From Pelagibacterium luteolum (lineage in GTDB: Bacteria; Pseudomonadota; Alphaproteobacteria; Rhizobiales; Devosiaceae), in contig NZ_FNCS01000016.1 of NCBI RefSeq assembly GCF_900100665.1, positions 1-64,000 on the forward strand: a stretch of 64,000 nt of DNA, given 5' to 3'. Shown in pieces: positions 7,813 through 17,412 of the stretch (positions are counted from its first letter, which is position 1; the number at the start of each line of letters is the position of its first letter). The notes beneath the pieces were generated by a model. That model was not told the DNA's origin, did no database searches, and saw only the letters and a list, made by a program, of their open reading frames with translations. The position numbers and the translations under genes were made by a program.

Positions 7813-8748
7813 TCACGCGCCGCCCTGATCACGGAAGTCATAGACCTTGATCCCAAGCTTCTTCGCCTTGTCGGCGAGGTTGTCCTGTATGCCGGTGCCA
7901 GGGAAGACGATGGCCCCGATCGGGACGATCTCGAGCACGGCGTCGTTGCGCTTGAAGGGTGCTGCGCGACCGTGACGGTTCCAGTCGGGCGCGAAGCCGA
8001 CCTGGGGAACCTTGCGGCTGTCGGCCCAGCGCGAGGCGATCAGCTCGGCCCCCTTGAGCGACTTGCCGTGGACCAGCACCATCTCGGTGTGCTTGGCGTG
8101 AACCTTGTCGAGAACGTCCCAGATCAGGCGATGATCGTTGAAGTCGAGCCCGCCGGAGACCACGATCTTGGGACCGGGCGGAACCAGCACCTCGTTGTTG
8201 GCCTTGTTGCGCGCGGCGATGAAGTCGCGGCTGTCGATCAGCGCCGAGGTGAGCGCGGTGTGGTTGACCATCGAGCCGGTCCGTGGGCGCCAGTGCGATC
8301 CGGTGTGCGTGGCGTAGTGTTCGGCGGCCTGGTCGCGCATAAGCTCGAAGGCGTCGCGGCGTTCGAGAAGGGTCTGCCCCTCGGCCGTCAGCCGCTCCAG
8401 CTCGACGGCCTTGATCTCGGAGCCATCCTGCTCCCGCTGAAGCTGGCGCTGGGCGCGCTCGTTGTCGTCAAGCTCGCGCTCGATCCTGAGCACCCGGCGA
8501 TGGAAGGCGTTGGTGATCGACCAGAGCGTCTCGTCGAGATCGGGTTCGAGGCGCGTTTCGCCCAAGGTGGAGATCAGGGCGTCGAAGATGTCGGCGACGG
8601 CTCCGGCGACCGCGTTGCCCTCGGGCAGCGGGCGGGGATCGGGTTCGTCCTGAAAGGGCCTCCAGCCATAAAGCTGAAGTTCTGACAGGACGTGATCGGT
8701 CGGGGACGAGGTGTGATGGGGCTCGAAATCGTCGTGCTCGCTCGTCAT
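7813..8748 (-). CDS. DUF2493 (SLOG, YpsA-like) protein
   Basis: The 311-residue protein has two parts. Residues 1-185 are mostly helical with a charged coiled-coil-like stretch (RIERELDDNERAQRQLQREQ). Residues 190-311 form the DUF2493 Rossmann-like domain, with KIVVSGGLDFNDHRLIWDVL, VLVHGKSLKGAELIASRWA and PGTGIQDNLADKAKKLGIKV. SLOG domains bind nucleotides or nucleotide-derived ligands; the ligand of this island version is not known. The N-terminal extension is usual for copies carried by such elements. A hairpin leader lies upstream. Confidence 0.8.
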   Translation of the reverse strand: MTSEHDDFEPHHTSSPTDHVLSELQLYGWRPFQDEPDPRPLPEGNAVAGAVADIFDALISTLGETRLEPDLDETLWSITNAFHRRVLRIERELDDNERAQRQLQREQDGSEIKAVELERLTAEGQTLLERRDAFELMRDQAAEHYATHTGSHWRPRTGSMVNHTALTSALIDSRDFIAARNKANNEVLVPPGPKIVVSGGLDFNDHRLIWDVLDKVHAKHTEMVLVHGKSLKGAELIASRWADSRKVPQVGFAPDWNRHGRAAPFKRNDAVLEIVPIGAIVFPGTGIQDNLADKAKKLGIKVYDFRDQGGA

Positions 8749-8772
8749 GGGGGTGCTCCTTCATCGCTGGGA

Positions 8773-8787
8773 CCGCGACCCTCGCGG
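8773..8787 (-). promoter_or_regulatory. Hairpin leader of the DUF2493 gene
   Basis: CCGCGA and TCGCGG form a 6-bp stem with a 3-nt loop, 24 nt before the start codon and upstream of AAGGAG. Confidence 0.45.
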
Positions 8788-9062
8788 CCTTCTGGCGACG
8801 GAAAGCGCACGGACGGGACGGATTGGCAGGTCGCGCCTCCGCGCGACCCCCGATGGCCAAAAGGCCGTCGATTTTGCTTCGCGATGCAAAGGCGGCCGCA
8901 GGACGCCGGCGGAAAATCGTCGGCCGACGCCATTGCCTGTCCGGCCCGTTTGTGCGCCCGATCGCCCTCTCGAAGGCCGGGGCGCGGCTCTCCCGCCTCG
9001 AAGGTCTGGCACGCCCCAGCGCGCACGGCGATCCCGAGAACGAACCGCGTTCCCCTGCCGGT
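8788..9062. other. Intergenic region, no gene seen
   Basis: GC-rich sequence between the Toprim gene and the DUF2493 leader. Short overlapping frames exist on both strands, but none looks like a protein. Confidence 0.45.
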
Positions 9063-10118
9063 CTAGGCGGCCTCGACCATCAGCGAGATGGCGTCGCAGC
9101 GCAGAAGCTGGTCGCGCACCAATGCGGTAAGAGGCTCCTCGCCAGCCCGCCGCAGGTCTTCATTGAAGTCCCCGAGCGCGGGCGAAAGGTCCAGCGCCTC
9201 GATCCCGGCATCCCGCGCTCGCCGGCGCAGCGTCTCGCGCGCTCTATTGCCGGCCGGATCGAGATCGCGTGCAATGTAGAGGCGCCGCAGCCCCGGCGGG
9301 AACCGGATGGCGGCAAGGTGGGCGGCCGATAGCGCGGCGACAGCCGGGAGACCGGGCAGGACCTGCCGGAGCGACAGCATGGTCTCGATGCCTTCGCCTG
9401 CCACCAGCACTTCGCCGGGCGCACCGAAGCGCACCGCATTGCCGAGCAGGAGCCCCATGGCCTTGCGCGGCGTCTCGATCGGAGCTTTGCCCAGACGGAT
9501 GGGATCGAAGCCGTCCGGGTCGAGCCAGGTGCGGTGTGCCCCGGTGATGCGGCCCGAAAGATCGGTGACCGCGGCGATCATGGCGGGCCAGATCTGGGTG
9601 GGGCCGTTCTCGTCCGGCCGATAGTAGCAGCGCGCATGGAAGCGCAGCGCGCCGGTCCCGGCGAGCACCGTCACCGCGCGGGCGCGCAGGTAACGAGCGA
9701 CCAGCGTTCCGGCGATGGGCTGGGCCATGCCGACCAGACGCCTCGCTGCTTCGGGCGATCCCGGCGGAGCCGAACCACGGCTGAGCGCGGGAGCGGATGG
9801 CTCCGGTTCGGGGTGCGGCTCGGCGAGGAAAGCGCGGGCCTCGGCAACGACGTCCTTGAAGTCGATGAGGCCAAGGGTTTCTCGAATGACGTCGAGCAGG
9901 TCGCCATGCTCGTCGGTCGCCGCGTCGGTCCATTTGCCAGCGGGACCCCTGGCGCTATCGTTGAGGCGCACGAAGGTCGAACGGCCGGGGGCGTTGCGCA
10001 CATCCCCGACCAGCCAGTAATTGCCCTGGCGCCTGCCATTTGACAGATAGTGGCGGCACACCGCCTCGGCGTGGCGGCCGAGACGGCGGGCCAGATCGGC
10101 GGCATACCGGCCCGGCAT
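9063..10118 (-). CDS. Toprim-domain primase-like protein (DUF7146 type)
   Basis: The 351-residue protein begins MPGRYAADLARRLGRHAEAV and has an N-terminal DUF7146-like region and a C-terminal Toprim domain: VAGEGIETMLSL (about 241-250, catalytic Glu), YIARDLDPAGN (285-291, DxD) and GDFNEDLR (316-323). Toprim proteins of mobile elements act as primases or DNA-nicking enzymes; this one probably supports element replication. There is no zinc finger at the N-terminus. The start overlaps the stop of the upstream helicase gene by one base (TAATG), so the two are translationally coupled. Confidence 0.85.
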   Translation of the reverse strand: MPGRYAADLARRLGRHAEAVCRHYLSNGRRQGNYWLVGDVRNAPGRSTFVRLNDSARGPAGKWTDAATDEHGDLLDVIRETLGLIDFKDVVAEARAFLAEPHPEPEPSAPALSRGSAPPGSPEAARRLVGMAQPIAGTLVARYLRARAVTVLAGTGALRFHARCYYRPDENGPTQIWPAMIAAVTDLSGRITGAHRTWLDPDGFDPIRLGKAPIETPRKAMGLLLGNAVRFGAPGEVLVAGEGIETMLSLRQVLPGLPAVAALSAAHLAAIRFPPGLRRLYIARDLDPAGNRARETLRRRARDAGIEALDLSPALGDFNEDLRRAGEEPLTALVRDQLLRCDAISLMVEAA

Positions 10119-13100
10119 TACACGGCCTCCCGCTCGGAAACACGCTCGACGGGCCAGCGATCGAGGAGCTTCGCGAGGACATCGGCCCCTTTGACGTCGG
10201 TCGGGACGAACATCCGGAGCTTCCACGAGATGATCTCGTGGAACAGGCCGTAGGCCGTCAGCCGCTCGCGCATGGTATCGGTGAAGCCGGTCAACTCGAT
10301 CCGGTATCCGCCCATGACGCGGACGCGGCGGAGCTGGAGGCCCTCGGCGAGGTCGATTACGGTCCTGCCGTCGACGAGCGCGGCAAGGGCATCCTCGCCG
10401 GTCAGCGAGAGCGACCCCGTCGTCACCGCATTGGCCGCCCAGGCGGGCGACACCCTGCGGCCAATGATCCGTTCGCCGTCATCGGTCTGGAGGCGATAGA
10501 CGCGCGAGGATTCATTGGGCAGCCGCTTCCAGATCGGCAAGAGAAGCCCCGCGACGATATGCAGGGTCGCGTCGGTGAACTCGGGCACCTCGGCGATCTC
10601 CGCTTCCCAGGCGGCTATGAAGGCGTTGCGATCGGCTTCCTGCCAATGGCTTCCGACCATGGCCGAGGCCGGGACCGCATGAGCTTCGGTCGGACGCACC
10701 AGCCGGACGCGATACTGCACGTCGCCGTCGTCGGTCATCACCGAGGGAGCGTGAATCTGCACGGCCGCCCGGCCCGACCGCTCATTGAGGAGAAGCCTTG
10801 CACGGGAATCGGTGAGGTGATCGAGCGCGGCTTCCAGCGTCAGGGGTCGGTTGCGGCTGCGCTCGGCGATGGTTAGCAGCCGCGTTTCGGCGCCGGTTGC
10901 CGGATGGGTGTAGATCGTCTGCCGTTCGGTGACGATGAAGCTCTCCGCCCGCAGCGTTTCGAGCCCCATGTCATAGGTCCCCGCCGCGATGGCGCCTTCG
11001 ATCCGCGCGTTCAGCAACTGCTCGAAGGCGGTGAAGAGGAGGCCCTGAAGCTCGATGGTGAGCGCCAGCATCCGGTTGAGGAAGGTGGTGATGGCGGGCA
11101 GCTCGTCCTTGATGCCGTTGGAATCGACGAGCTTGAGCCCGGTCGCTTCCTGGAAGCGCTGAAGCGAGCAGCCGTCGACCTTTCCGCGCACGAGAAGCAT
11201 GTAGAACTGCCGCAGCGCATCACGCGCATAGTGCGATTCTAGATTATCCTCGGGCCGGAACAGGCCCTGGCCGCCGGTTTGGCGCTGCCCACGCGTGATC
11301 GCGCCCAAGGTGTCGAGGCGTCGCGCGATGGTGGACAGAAACCGCTTCTGCGCCTTCACATTGGTCGCGATCGGCCGAAAGAGCGGCGGTTGTGCCTGAT
11401 TGGTGCGGTGGGTGCGACCAAGGCCCTGGATCGCACGGTCTGCCTTCCAGCCCGGTTCGAGCAAGTAGTGGGTGCGCAGCCGCGTGTTTCTCGCCGACAG
11501 TTCGGCATGATAGGACCGGCCCGTACCGCCCGCCTCGGAGAAGACGAGGATGCGCTTGGCGTCGTCCATGAATGCCTGCGTCTCTGCAAGATTCGCCGCC
11601 GGGGCGCGGGTCTCGACCATGAGCCGGTCGGGCCGTCCTGCGTCGCCCCGCTTGCGCACGATGCGGCGGGACCGGCCCGTCACCTCAGCCACGATATCCG
11701 TGCCGAAGTGCTGGACGATCTGGTCGAGCGCGCCGGGGACCGGCGGCAGGCTGGCGAGGCGTGCGATCAGGTCATCGCGTCGGGCGACGGCCTCACGGCT
11801 CTCGACGGGCTGGCCGTCGCGAACGACGGGACGCGAGGCGAGATTGCCCTGGGAGTCGGTATAGGGTTCGTAGAGCTGAACCGGGAAGGAGTGTGCGAGA
11901 TAGTCGAGCACATATTCGCGCGGCGTAATGTCGACGCGGACGTCGTTCCATTCCTCGGTGGGCAATTCGGCCAGGCGCCGCTCCATCAGCGCTTCGCCGG
12001 TGGAGACAATCTGGATAACGGCGGCGTGGCCATCCTCGAGGTCGCGTTCGATGCTCCGGACGACGGTGGGCGTCGTCATGGACGTGAGGAGATGCCCGAA
12101 GAAGCGCTGCTTGGCGCTCTCGAAAGCCGAGCGCGCGGCGGATTTGGCCTGCCGGTTGAGCGTACCTTCCGAGCCGGTGACGTTGGACGCCTGCAAGGCG
12201 GCGTCGAGATTGTTGTGAATGATGCCGAAAGCACCGGCATAGGCATCGTAGATGCGGGTCTGCTCGGGGGTCAGCTCGTGCTCGACGAGCTCGTATTCGA
12301 CGCCGGCGAAGCTCAGCGAGCGGGCGGTGTAGAGACCGAGTGCGCGCAGGTCGCGGGCCAGGACCTCCATCGCCGCGACGCCTCCGGCCTCGATCGCCTC
12401 GACGAACTCGGCGCGCGTCGAGAACGGGAAATCCTCGCCGCCCCACAGGCCGAGCCGCTGGGCATAGGCGAGGTTGTGGACGGTGGTGGCACCGGTCGCG
12501 GAGACATAGACGACGCGCGCGTCCGGCAGCGCGTGCTGGAGCCTCAGCCCTGCACGGCCCTGCTGGGAGGCGGCGACGTCGCCGCGCGCGCCCTTGCCGC
12601 CGACGGCGTTCTGCATAGCGTGCGCCTCGTCGAAGATGAGCACTCCATCGAAGTCGGAGCCCAACCATTCGACGATCTGTTTGACCCTGGAAAGCCTTGT
12701 TCCACGGTCGTCGGAGCGTAGCGTGGCATAGGTTGTAAATAGGACGCCCTCATTGAGGATGATCGGCTTGCCCTGAGCGAATCGGGACAGCGGCGTGACT
12801 AGCAGGCGCTCCATGCCGAGGGCCGACCAGTCCCTTTGCGCGTCCTCGATCAGCTTGTCGCTGAGCGAGATCCACACCGCCTTCCTGCGTCCTTGCAGCC
12901 AGTTGTCGAGGATGATGGAAGCGGCTTCGCGGCCCTTGCCGACCCCGGTGCCGTCTCCAATCATGAAGCCGCGCCGGAAGCGGACGGCGCCGTCGGCCTC
13001 TTCCGGGACAGACTTCACCACATCGAGCGTCTCATCCACGCTCCAGGCGCCGGCGAGATGATCGCTATGAGCCTCGCCCGCGAGGATCAGGGTTTCGAGC

Positions 13101-14451
13101 TGAGCATCGGAAAGCAGGCTGTGGACGTTGGCCGGGACGCGCGGCCGGTAGCTCGGGCTGGGCGGTGCGACCGAGGCCATGGCGGCGGACTGGACGAGTT
13201 GCGTCGGGTGGTCTTCGGCACCGGGGATACGGATCGACTGGAGCGCGTAGTCCTCGTAGATTTCTTCGGAGAGGTGCGCGCTCTCGGACGGCGTCCAGTC
13301 TGCGGCTTCATAGGACAACTCGATCGCCTCGGGCTCGGACGTGGCGATGGCGTGGGGCGCGGAACGAGTGGCGCGCGCGATGTAGCTGCGCACCGTGCGC
13401 GGCGCGGCGGGCGCCACGGCGTTGGTCGGGTCGACGGGAAGTCGATCCGGCACATTGCCCGCAATCCAGCCCATAAGAGTGGCGACGTCGGGCGCGACGC
13501 CCGGCGCGGTCGGGAAGACGGTCGCATCTTCGGCGGGCACCTTGTCGATGACGGTCAGCCGCGTCGGATAGGTCGTGCCGTGCTTGGCATAGACGCGGCC
13601 CTCGATCGCGGCTGAGAAGACGACGCGACCGCGTTCCTGAAGCCGGGCGAAGGCAGAGGTCCATTCGGGCGCGTCCGGCGCGAAGTTCGCCCCGGTGATC
13701 GCTACAAGCCGGCCACCCGGAGCTAGGCGCGCAAGCGCCGAGGCGACATGGCGGAAGGCGGCGTCGTGCATGCGACCTTCGACATTGGCCATCGCCGAGA
13801 ACGGCGGGTTCATCACCACGACGGTCGGCACGATGGCCGGATCGAGGTGGTCGTCTATCTGCGCGGCGTCGAAGCGGGTGACGGACAGCACTGGAAAGAG
13901 GGAGGCGAGAAGATCGGCGCGGGTGTCGGCAAGCTCGTTGAGGACGAGCGTACCGCCTGCGACCTCGGCGAGGATGGCGAGGAGCCGGTGCCGGCTGAAG
14001 GCTCCAGCACGCGGTCGGACTGCGTGATCGACGCGACAGCCGTCACCGCAAGGCCAAGCGGGATCGGGGTGGAGAACTGCTGAAATGCCTGGCTCTCAGC
14101 CGAGCGGCGCGTGTGCGTCGGCATCAGCCCAGCGATCTTCTCCAGCATGGGGAGCGCGGCGGCAGGCGAGCCCGCCTTGCGGAGGAGCGTCCTTGCGAAC
14201 TTGCGCAGGAGGAGAACCGTGGCGGCCTCGCACGCCTCGTAGGCCGTTTTCCAGTCCCAGGCGCCGGTCGCGTCGGACGCGCCGAAGGCCGCCTCCATCG
14301 CCTCGCGCAGCATGGCGGCGTCGATCCGGCGGCCCTGTTCGAGATGGGGAAGGAGAAGCGCGGCGGCGGCAAGGATCGCGGCGGCGGAACTGGCGGAGGC
14401 AGGAAGCGGCGTGGCCGCGTCCGCGGCCAAGGTAGCGGGCATCATGTTCAT
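10118..14451 (-). pseudogene. Strawberry-notch-type methyltransferase-helicase, frameshifted near residue 155
   Basis: The region encodes a protein of about 1,440 residues in two frames. The first (14451 down to about 13985) has an Ala-rich N-terminus and the SAM-binding motif EPSAGTG. The second continues as LLAILAEVAGGTLVLNELAD, then the methyltransferase motif NPPF, and a superfamily 2 helicase with GDGTGVGKGREAAS (Walker A-like), IFDEAHAM and GLGRTHRTNQ (motif VI). Restoring one G in the minus-strand run ACCGGCTCCTC joins the frames exactly. Such giant proteins are conserved in alphaproteobacterial integrative elements and are thought to modify or protect element DNA. If the shift is real, the SAM motif is cut from the rest; the helicase part could restart at GTG 13891. 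Confidence 0.85.
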
Positions 14452-14545
14452 GGGAAAGCCTCAAGGAGAGCGGGAACGGGATGAACCGGCGGGCGCTCTC
14501 TCTCGACCCCACTGGCTCAAATCTGTCCCGGTCCCTCTCTCCCTC

Positions 14546-14860
14546 TCACCCCGCGGTCGTGACGCGGCGCCACCACGCAATCCGCTCGTCGCGGCTGGCA
14601 TTGGCAAGCCACATCAGCAGGTCGCCGTGACACGGCAGCGGCGCGCAGAAGCAGACGAGATTTCGCCCGCGCAACTCGTCGATCGCGCGCAATAGATGAT
14701 GCTGGTCAGCCAGCCATCGCTCGTGTTTCGCGATGACGGCAGCGCGGTCGCCGTCGGGGCCGATCCGGAACGGATTGCCCCATTTCGAGCCGCGCCCGAT
14801 ATAGGCCGCGCCGGCCGGGAAGCCGACCGCGTGTTTGTTGAGCTTCTTGCACATTGTCAT
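14546..14860 (-). CDS. DUF4326 domain protein
   Basis: The 104-residue product has the DUF4326 pattern: YIGRGSKWGNPFRIG, then ELRGRNLVCFCAPLPCHGDLLMWLAN. The Cys-x-Cys...Cys-His arrangement could bind metal or be structural. The ATG at 14860 follows GGAGG. Function unknown, though the family is frequent in phage and mobile-element DNA. It is encoded just upstream of the large helicase in the same direction. Confidence 0.8.
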   Translation of the reverse strand: MTMCKKLNKHAVGFPAGAAYIGRGSKWGNPFRIGPDGDRAAVIAKHERWLADQHHLLRAIDELRGRNLVCFCAPLPCHGDLLMWLANASRDERIAWWRRVTTAG

Positions 14861-14880
14861 CGCCTCCGGTCCGTTATGCG

Positions 14881-14896
14881 GCATCCGTTGGGATGC
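14881..14896 (-). promoter_or_regulatory. Hairpin leader of the DUF4326 gene
   Basis: GCATCC and GGATGC form a 6-bp stem with a 4-nt loop, 20 nt before the start codon and upstream of GGAGG. Confidence 0.4.
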
Positions 14897-15083
14897 GGTC
14901 ATGCGGGTTCGGTCACGCGCCATGTGCGGAAACGGGTTGCCCGTTGACTGGCGCCGCGCCGCGTCCAGGCCAGATGTCCGCCACGGATCGGAGGCATTCG
15001 GCGCAAGGCAAAACGAACATGGGATCGGCCATCGGACGAAACGGCGCCGAGGGGAAACATGGCGCGAACGGTCAGCGACGATC

Positions 15084-15500
15084 TCAAGGATCGGGATCGC
15101 CTCCGTCCAGAATCCGGGCCAGCCAACCATCGGTGTATGTCCAAGCGACCGTCGCGCCCGTCGCGAGATCGAGGACGTGCGCGCCGCCGCCGAAAGCGCC
15201 GACCCGTTGTCGGTCGCTCGTGTTGGCGAACTGGAATCCCCATCGTCCGGTCAGGCTGAACGTGGCGGCGCAGATCCTGACGAACTGGATCAGGCGCTCG
15301 GGGTCGCCCGTGCCGTCATCACGCATCCAGAGCTGGGTGCCGCCGTGCTCGGGCTGGATCGACAGGAGAAAGCCATCCGATGGAGGCTCCTCCGATGCGC
15401 CGGCTTTGGAGAGGTGATTGTAGAGCTCGAGCGCACGCGCGGCATTGTCGGGGGTGCCGACGTCGAGAAGGGAGGAGAAGCGGATGAAGTAGTCGGCCAT
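15084..15500 (-). CDS. Hypothetical island protein (138 aa)
   Basis: The product starts MADYFIRFSSLLDVGTPDNA and is a soluble alpha/beta protein with LELYNHLSKAG, PEHGGTQLWMRDDGTGDPE and TGRWGFQFANTSDRQRVGAF. Proteins of this kind recur in integrative elements but have no known role. The ATG at 15500 is supported by AGGAG and by the hairpin leader upstream; the open frame extends further 5', but that part covers the leader. Confidence 0.65.
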   Translation of the reverse strand: MADYFIRFSSLLDVGTPDNAARALELYNHLSKAGASEEPPSDGFLLSIQPEHGGTQLWMRDDGTGDPERLIQFVRICAATFSLTGRWGFQFANTSDRQRVGAFGGGAHVLDLATGATVAWTYTDGWLARILDGGDPDP

Positions 15501-15523
15501 GTCGGGCTCCTGAAGCGCGAAAG

Positions 15524-15546
15524 CCCGGCACGATGGCCAGGCCGGG
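15524..15546 (-). promoter_or_regulatory. Hairpin leader of the 138-aa gene
   Basis: CCCGGC and GCCGGG arms enclose an 11-nt loop containing CGATGGCC, the same core as the leaders at 16193 and 16948, followed by the AGGAG site and ATG. Confidence 0.5.
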
Positions 15547-15600
15547 TTGAAAGGGAGTGCGACCACATCGACGCTAAAGGCGGAAGTGCGCCGCGAGCCG

Positions 15601-15768
15601 CTAGGATTCGGTGTGGTGAAGGAGCATCGCGCGATAGAAGCGCTTGCGCGCATCGCGCATCACCGGATCTCGCAGCGCCGGGCGGTCGAGCTTCCGCCGG
15701 GCAGCGCGAATGACGATGCGGCTGCTGTCCCACACCGTGATATCGAGACGGAGATAGGTGGCGTACAT
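15601..15768 (-). CDS. Small basic hypothetical protein (55 aa)
   Basis: This short frame starts with ATG at 15766-15768, 9 nt after the stop of the upstream gene, and reads MYATYLRLDITVWDSSRIVI, then a basic helical stretch (RAARRKLDRPALRDPVMRDA) and ends LLHHTES. The close spacing and protein-like composition support translation coupled to the gene at 15778-16170. A DNA- or RNA-binding role would fit the charge but is a guess. Confidence 0.6.
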   Translation of the reverse strand: MYATYLRLDITVWDSSRIVIRAARRKLDRPALRDPVMRDARKRFYRAMLLHHTES

Positions 15769-15777
15769 CGCGGCCGC

Positions 15778-16170
15778 CTATATGTTGATGCGCTGGCACA
15801 GGGCGTCGATCTCGCTGAGATCGAGGCCGGGGTGCGCGCCGCCATTGACGAAGACGTCGTGCAACATCGGCGCGAGCTGACCCCGCTCCAGCGCAAGCTG
15901 GAGCAATCGAAGACCGGTGAGCACGGCATCGCGCTCCTGGGCGGTGACGCCCAGCGTCAGGAAGCCCTCGACCGACTCGCCCTCTTCGAGTTGGCGCACG
16001 TGGTCGATCTCGTAATCGTCGAACTCCGATACGTCGCCGGTGGCCACCCACTCGCCGTCGTACTGGAAGCTATCGGCGATGTGCCGGGCCTCCTCGGCGG
16101 TTTCGGCGTCGACAACGGTGTCATAGTAGACGAAGGCATCATGACCTCTGCGAACGAGAAATTTCGGCAT
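15778..16170 (-). CDS. Hypothetical island protein (130 aa)
   Basis: Acidic soluble protein starting MPKFLVRRGHDAFVYYDTVV, followed by DAETAEEARHIADSF, a phrase reminiscent of small DpnD/PcfM-like proteins, and a C-terminal part ending LDLSEIDALCQRINI. Its N-terminus resembles that of the gene at 16269-16925 (both begin MP.F.V and carry an AE.A motif about 22 residues in), so the two may share a domain. Function not known. AGGAG precedes the ATG. Confidence 0.6.
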   Translation of the reverse strand: MPKFLVRRGHDAFVYYDTVVDAETAEEARHIADSFQYDGEWVATGDVSEFDDYEIDHVRQLEEGESVEGFLTLGVTAQERDAVLTGLRLLQLALERGQLAPMLHDVFVNGGAHPGLDLSEIDALCQRINI

Positions 16171-16192
16171 GGGAAGCTCCTAACGATGGAGA

Positions 16193-16212
16193 GCCCGGCG
16201 CGATGGCCGGGC
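16193..16212 (-). promoter_or_regulatory. Hairpin leader of the 130-aa gene at 15778
   Basis: GCCCGGC and GCCGGGC form a perfect 7-bp stem with the 6-nt loop GCGATG, 22 nt before the start codon. Confidence 0.55.
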
Positions 16213-16268
16213 GAGGTTGGACGAGGACGCGAAGGTGATTGCGCGAGCCGCGACGGCAGCCCGAAGCG

Positions 16269-16925
16269 TCAGCGATTTCGGACGCGGGATACGGCCGGTT
16301 CCAGCGCAGCGAGAGCCGCCTTGAACTCGATGAAGCGCTTTTCATGAAAGAGATCGGCCGCGCTGGCGACTGCCAGACAAGCGGTGTGCACGTCGTCGTC
16401 GGTCACATCGCCGACCGATACACCGGCGAACACAGGATCGGTTTCGAGGATCGCGGTGATCTGGTCGTGAACGCGTTCCTCGGAAAGCCAGGCGAGCACG
16501 TGGCTTGGCTTCGGAAGGACGACCGGGGCGTCCGGGTCGCGGGCGCCGGCGAGGATCGCTTCTCCGCATCCAACGGCCCAGGAGGCGCGTTCGACCCATC
16601 CCTCCGGCGACGCGCGGCGGGCAACCGCGTCTGCGACCATCATCTTGAGAAGGCCGAGCAGGAGTTCGAAATGCGCTGCCTTTCGATGGATCGTCTCCTC
16701 GAAATGCGACGGGACGGCGATAGCAGGTGCAGAATAGGCGGCGTCGGTGCCCGACCAGATGCCGGTGACGTAAGTTTCTCCGGCGCACTCGTAGTCGAGC
16801 TTTTCGCCCTCCCAGTCGTCGTCTTCGATGGCAAGGCGGCATGCTTCGGCCGGCGTTTCGGCATGATAGGTCCGGTGTCGATAGGCCGGAAGGCGATAGG
16901 TGGTCTCGACGGTGAATGCGGGCAT
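16269..16925 (-). CDS. Hypothetical island protein (218 aa)
   Basis: The protein begins MPAFTVETTYRLPAYRHRTY with an N-terminal beta-rich part (ETPAEACRLAIEDDDWEGEK) and a helical C-terminal part from about residue 75 (HFELLLGLLKMMVADAVARR; DDDVHTACLAVASAADLFHE). No enzymatic motif is evident. The ATG at 16925 is supported by AGGAG and by the hairpin leader. I do not recognise a family name. Confidence 0.6.
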   Translation of the reverse strand: MPAFTVETTYRLPAYRHRTYHAETPAEACRLAIEDDDWEGEKLDYECAGETYVTGIWSGTDAAYSAPAIAVPSHFEETIHRKAAHFELLLGLLKMMVADAVARRASPEGWVERASWAVGCGEAILAGARDPDAPVVLPKPSHVLAWLSEERVHDQITAILETDPVFAGVSVGDVTDDDVHTACLAVASAADLFHEKRFIEFKAALAALEPAVSRVRNR

Positions 16926-16947
16926 GGGATGCTCCTGTAACAGAAGC

Positions 16948-16967
16948 GCCCGGCACGATGGCCGGGC
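16948..16967 (-). promoter_or_regulatory. Hairpin leader of the 218-aa gene
   Basis: GCCCGGC and GCCGGGC form a perfect 7-bp stem with the loop ACGATG, 22 nt before the start codon. The stem matches the leaders at 16193 and 17911 while the flanks differ. Confidence 0.55.
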
Positions 16968-17071
16968 TGGGTTGACGGGATCATTCGAGGCTTAGGCGCG
17001 CACGGCGCGTCGACGCGGTCGCGGCGATGGAGCGTCGGGGAGTCCCGTGACGAGGGTGTCTGCGACGGTGA

Positions 17072-17341
17072 TCATGGCGGGGGGTCATCACCGGACTGCG
17101 CGACGAAACCGTTCGCATCGTCGGGGTTGGGCGGCAGATAGGCGTCGTAGGGGTTGCCGTCGGCCAGATGGCCGAACGGCGTCATGACGTAGTCGCCATC
17201 GTCTGCGCGACCTACGGCGCAAAGGACATAGCGACGCTCGCCCGTGACAGCGTCCAGGCACTCCATGAGCGCGAGATTTCCGTCTTCGGCAGCACGGAGC
17301 AGCGTGTTGAAGTTGGTGCGGGCGTGATCGGGAATGGCCAT
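17072..17341 (-). CDS. DUF6117 family protein
   Basis: The 89-residue product reads MAIPDHARTNFNTLLRAAED, then ALMECLDAVTGERRYVLCAV and FGHLADGNPYDAYLPP, the pattern of the DUF6117 proteins found in alphaproteobacterial elements. Function unknown. Two adjacent ATG codons lie after AGGAG; the second (17339-17341) has the better spacing of 6 nt. Confidence 0.75.
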   Translation of the reverse strand: MAIPDHARTNFNTLLRAAEDGNLALMECLDAVTGERRYVLCAVGRADDGDYVMTPFGHLADGNPYDAYLPPNPDDANGFVAQSGDDPPP

Positions 17342-17362
17342 CATCGTCTCCTGAAACGACAA

Positions 17363-17390
17363 TGGCCCGCCGTCCTTGGACGGCGGGCCA
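17363..17390 (-). promoter_or_regulatory. Long hairpin leader of the DUF6117 gene
   Basis: A perfect 12-bp stem (TGGCCCGCCGTC with GACGGCGGGCCA) and 4-nt loop lie between the stop of the 157-aa gene and the ribosome site of this one. It occupies the same position as the CCCGGC leaders but has a different stem sequence. Confidence 0.55.
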
Positions 17391-17412
17391 GGTGGATCGG
17401 AATGAGCGAAGG

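Noticed and set aside
11279-12721. A 480-residue plus-strand frame inside the helicase gene
   Set aside because: Antisense shadow of the conserved helicase; low-complexity Arg/Gly-rich translation.
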